Assembly: GCA_963082975.1 (NCBI GenBank)
Contig: OY720344.1
Span: 65,810,546 to 65,874,545, forward strand
Origin: Labia minor
Taxonomy: Eukaryota; Arthropoda; Insecta; Dermaptera; Spongiphoridae
Direction of reading: 5' to 3'
DNA: 64,000 nt
Shown here: one piece after another, positions 60,131 to 64,000 of the stretch
Position numbering within the stretch: the stretch's first letter is position 1
How the letters are laid out: each line of letters begins with the position of its first letter
Notes under the pieces: model-generated
What the model was told of the DNA's origin: nothing
The model's database searches: none
Seen by the model: only the letters and a program-made list of their open reading frames with translations
Position numbers and translations under genes: made by a program

Positions 60131-61034
60131 TAAATTTAATATTTAATTATATATATATATATATATTAAATAATAAATAAATATATATTTTACGATAGTA
60201 TTTGATAAATTTACTCGAATTAAATTTGTTTCAAAACTACTGACAAAACTACAAAGGGAATGATAATAAATTTATATGTGAATATGAATAAATTAATAAT
60301 AATCCAGTTTACTATACGAAACCCAAAATCCTATTAAGTTATCAAAATTTTAATAAAAATTTTAATTATTTTGAAAGAGTAACTTGAATATCCGTTAATT
60401 ATATGCATTAAAGAAGTTCTTTTTCTAATTTGAAACTCATTAAATGTTAATAACTATGGATTAATCTTTTTCTTTATTCTATATGTATATTAAACTTGCT
60501 TGAAGAATTATTTGCATTTGATAAATGAATTTCATTAACTTGATCAAATCATACAATCATTTTGTATAATTATTTTTTACTAAGCATTTCATTTTAATAT
60601 TAATTTAGATAAAATGTAAATTCAGACTTTGTTTTTATACTTTATAATAATAATAAAAAATAAGGAGAAAAAATGTAAAAATGAGAATTATTTAAATAAG
60701 AGATATGTGTGTGTGTGTGAATGTATATGTAATGTATGTATATATTATTATGTAGTGTACATTTATATATGGTCCTTCTATTGTTATCTAAAATATATTT
60801 TTGTGAAAGAAGAATGGAGTTTAATGAATGTTTAATTAAGTTAAAGATACGAGTTAATACTAACAAATGTTAAAATTAAAATTCCTACTCACGCGCTTCT
60901 TTTACACATCAGAATTTAGTTTCTGGAAGAGATGAATGAATTTTATAATCACAACAAAATTTTGATTTTTTGGGAGATTATTAATTTAAAAAAAATAACT
61001 TAAACTTATATACTATAGTATCTATCATGTATTT
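60131..61034. other. AT-rich non-coding DNA with one splice-like pair
   Basis: A (TA)n tract lies at 60150-60168. On the minus strand, ctcttccag (60929-60937) and a donor CGC|GTGAGTAGG about 30 bases further on bracket a 30-bp segment that is closed in all frames. If real it is untranslated. Nothing else is supported. Confidence 0.35.
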
Positions 61035-61110
61035 CAATAACTCTAATGAACTCAAAAGTTCTTGATCGCAGCAACTACATTCCTACAAATATCTTTATCC
61101 TGAGGTATCT
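61035..61110 (-). pseudogene. Short RTE-like LINE 3' relic
   Basis: The sequence aagttcttgatcgcagcaac then tacattcctacaaatatctt matches the 3' end of the LINE relic near 21690-21740 (aagttcttagccgcaacaac, cacatttctccaagtgtccc). Both read on the minus strand. The match fades after about 75 bp. Confidence 0.6.
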
Positions 61111-62358
61111 CCATTCAATTTCTATTATTACCAACTTTTCTATATATCTTTACTTTGTATGTTTAGCGTGTTTTTAGTCTACTCACTGTTTGGTCTCTTT
61201 CGATATGCTCTTTTCTATAAACATACTTCGGTAATTATGTTTATTATTATCAAACTCATATAATTTATTAAAAATGTATAAATTTATTTTTAAGCATCTA
61301 TAAAATTTATTTAAGGGTATTTAAAGGAAATTATATGAGAATATAATACATATTCCAAGATTATCTATGTTTTTCGTCTTCCAAATTCTATAGGAAATTT
61401 TTTCGATGTTTTTATCTGTGTTCTATTGGAAACCATCAACGCAAGGAACTATATAACTCTTGGCTTGTTAAGCATGAATGGTAGGCAGTTTTTCGACGCG
61501 GAATCCAGCCTCCGTCGACCTTGACCTGAACCTGTCCTAGCTCCAAGCTCCACATAAAAATATCTCGCAAACTATTCCTTATTTTTACATGTTTTTTTTT
61601 CTTATAATCTTTTTGTTTACAAAACGATTTTTTTAAAAAAAAAACAAGCTTTGATGATGGTTTAAACATTGTTTATTTCTCCAGCAGCTATTCTGAGATT
61701 TGTAGAGGCCATGACGAACTTGGCACGGTGATTTTCTCCTCCATTCGATGATTTTTTTTTTCTTTCTTTCTTCATCGTGCTCGTCCTGCTCAATATATTC
61801 CGTGCGTAGCTAATTTCAATATTGAACCATGGTGAGAAAGACATTTATTATATTGGTTAGGAAGGGGACTCGCGCACCCACAAATTATACACACAAATCC
61901 TTTTTTTGCATTTTCTCCTCAACATCCCAACCGTGCTTTGACCCGAACTATTCCCAACTATTCCCTCGAAAATCATTAAGAATCCAAATAATTACTAATG
62001 TTATTTATTTGTGAATTTTGAAAGAGGAAAATAAAATTTATCAATATGGACACTGATAATTTAAAACAATCTCTTTTAGGAATTTTTTTTTTGAATTTCT
62101 AAATTTGAATAGAAAATTGTTTTTTTTACCACCAAATAAAATAAATAATAATAATGCTAATTATGTGAAAGCTTAGATATTAAAACATAAAACTTTTATT
62201 TTACAAAAAATATAATACATATATGTTCTTATATGTTTTTTCTATAGTCCTAAAATAATCAGAAAGAAGCAAATTTGTTTTCTAAAAATAATTTTTAAAA
62301 ACATAGTAAACTTTTAATCACATATTTACTATATAGGATGTTCATGAAGACAAGAGAT
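61111..62358. other. AT-rich DNA with a GC-richer patch
   Basis: At 61430-61560 a minus frame (for example LELGQVQVKVDGGWIPRRKT) is open. At 61680-61830 minus frames include HRAKFVMASTNLRIAAGEI, and a plus-strand ATG|GTGAGA donor-like site lies at 61829. None has matching acceptor and donor signals and no product is recognised. Confidence 0.3.
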
Positions 62359-62572
62359 CAGGAACCTGGTGCCCGTGAAACCATTTTCAAAAAGGTAACA
62401 TTTTCGATTTTTCAATATGACTTTTAAAAAAAGGTAAAATGTTTTTGCGATCAGGCTCTTAAACATTTTCGATTTTTTTCAATTTTTTCAATATGGTATC
62501 ACCAAGTGTGGCGACCCCTATTATATTATTTCAGAAATGTGCCCGACTCATGTAAAAGTTTGCCGACCCCTG
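62359..62572. mobile_element. hAT-type MITE, second copy with damaged left tip
   Basis: The body matches 34342-34547 (aacctggtgcccgtgaaacc; gtttgccgacccctg right tip). The left inverted repeat has lost about seven bases (CAGG|AACC), and no 8-bp flanking repeat is visible. Internally the motif cattttcgatttttcaat is duplicated, near 62400 and 62463. This copy is older or rearranged. Confidence 0.7.
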
Positions 62573-64000
62573 ATGTAGAAAATTATAATAAATAGTCTAT
62601 TGAATATTGTATTGCTTTTAAATAAATAAATATTGTAATTTTAAATAAAAATAATTTTTGATAATAATTTGAAGTTTTATTAATTTGTAAAATACAAACC
62701 TTAAGTAGAATATTTTGAAAAGTATATTTTTTCTAATTTATTAAAAAACAAAGTGATGATTTAATAATTTAATTCTAGATTTTTTATCCCTTATAGTTTT
62801 CAAGATACCAATATTGAACAACTTAAAATGAATACTCTGTATATCATCTACTTATTAATAAGTAAATGAATAATATGAAGGAGGTTTTAATTATTAAATT
62901 ATTATTATTTTGAATAATAAACATTTGAATAGATATAAAACGAACCAAGGGTCCTTTTTAAAGTATATCCTTGGATGTCTCTCCTACTCTTTGATTCGTA
63001 GTTCTTAATTTAATCATTTGCATTGTCATGTGACAAAAAGTTAATTTTAATCGAAATGAATAAGAGATTCTGCTCACAATTTGTTTAGTCATGTAGATAC
63101 ACAGAGGTTTAATCAAGTTACAACCTTGAAATCATCTCCCACAATTTCGAGGATAATTCATCTTGAAAATATAATTTATTTTTCGCTGGGTTTTACTTAT
63201 ATTATAAAATTATTTTAAAATAATTTCGATATCCTTGGATGTTCACATGACCCGTAGAAGAGTCCAAATGAATAGAAATTAATTAAATTGATAAACAAAT
63301 ATATAATATGAAGTTTAATAATAATAATAATCTGTTGATTTTCAGTTATTTTATAATTATAATGAATTTTAGGAATTGATTTTCATTAAAAGCTATTATA
63401 TGTGATAAAAAGATTTTTTTTTATTCTCCCTTTTCAATTATAGAATCATATAATTTGAATTTATTTAATTAAAATCAGAGGTATTTATTTGTTTAGTTGT
63501 TTTTATAATTCCCTAAATAATAATCCTATTTATTTTAATTGACTATAATTAATTAGTTAATAAGGATAGTATTAAAAAAATAATTTTATACTATTTTATC
63601 AAATATTATTTTTGTTGTTATCCTATGGAAGTGTGAATTCAATTCCCTGATTTTAATGATTCATATTCAAGAGAAGCAAATGCTTCAAATTTTAAATTTT
63701 AAATTTACTAAAATAATATATGTTATTGTAGAATTATCCAAATAATATAGTATTTATAATTTTAGTGTTTTAGATTAGAATTTTAAAAAAATCCACTTTA
63801 AATAGGAAAAAATCAATTCTCAATTCAAACTCATGAACATAAACATTTAAAATCTAATAAAATATACAAATAAATAAATAAAATTATAGATAATTTGGAA
63901 ATTAAAAAAAGTATAGAAATTTCATAGAATTCAAAGAGAAAATAAAGAAATTTAACAAATTTAAAGAAGAAGGAATAAAAGGATTTATATTTCATCTGAG
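62573..64000. other. AT-rich non-coding DNA
   Basis: No gene, RNA or element terminus is recognised up to the window end. Confidence 0.5.

Noticed and set aside
61662-61844. Resemblance of NHRAKFVMASTNLR to a ubiquitin-activating enzyme (E1) motif
   Set aside because: Only about six scattered positions agree, the neighbouring conserved E1 residues are absent, and a stop follows. Probably chance.

Overview
This window is very AT-rich eukaryotic nuclear DNA. It holds introns with GT/AG splice sites, dense interspersed transposable-element relics, many (TA)n tracts and no long open reading frame. The one gene identified with certainty is a single internal exon of POLR2H, the RNA polymerase I/II/III shared subunit RPB8 (34971-35148, minus strand). 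By recall of family sequences, its peptide looks closest to arthropod RPB8. The mix of mariner, Helitron, hAT MITE, RTE-like LINE and tRNA-type SINE fits an invertebrate. A low-GC arthropod such as a parasitic copepod is a guess, not a demonstration.

Gene layout. Coding sequence is a tiny fraction of the window. Besides POLR2H there is a convincing first coding exon inside a CpG-dense block at 51209-51277 (minus; 23 codons, in-frame upstream stop, CAG|GTACGT donor). Weaker first-exon candidates lie at 5244-5285 (+), 27158-27160 (+, ATG directly abutting a GTAAGT donor) and 33583-33606 (minus). A second CpG-dense block at about 5880-6300 looks like a promoter or 5' exon region. Several isolated GC-richer open blocks (3525-3833, 38949-39215, 50607-50879, 53883-54131) may be exons or old repeats, and I do not recognise them. 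The other exons of POLR2H were not found by eye.

Mobile elements explain most of the recognisable structure. Two Helitrons with exact termini lie on the minus strand (21426-24742 and 32349-32988). Each has a 5' TCTATATA start, a 3' hairpin just before CTAG, and insertion between A and T. Relics of an RTE-like LINE occur at about 21640-22640, 33000-33160, 35560-35640 and 61035-61110 (minus) and 11370-11520 (plus). Mariner relics occur at 9474-9650, 20447-20941, 41440-41847 and 59674-60130. A hAT-type MITE is present twice (34342-34547 with an 8-bp target duplication, and 62359-62572). A tRNA-type SINE with a 14-bp target duplication lies at 9045-9331.

Foldback DNA is a recurring theme. A 560-bp element at 37733-38292 contains a second nested palindrome. 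One palindromic family occurs three times (about 39830-40130, 58126-58440 and 59185-59668). A 503-bp TIR element lies at 16241-16743. Two other repeat families are present as inverted pairs separated by about 14 kb and 28 kb. The remaining intervals are AT-rich intron-like or intergenic DNA in which I see no supportable gene.
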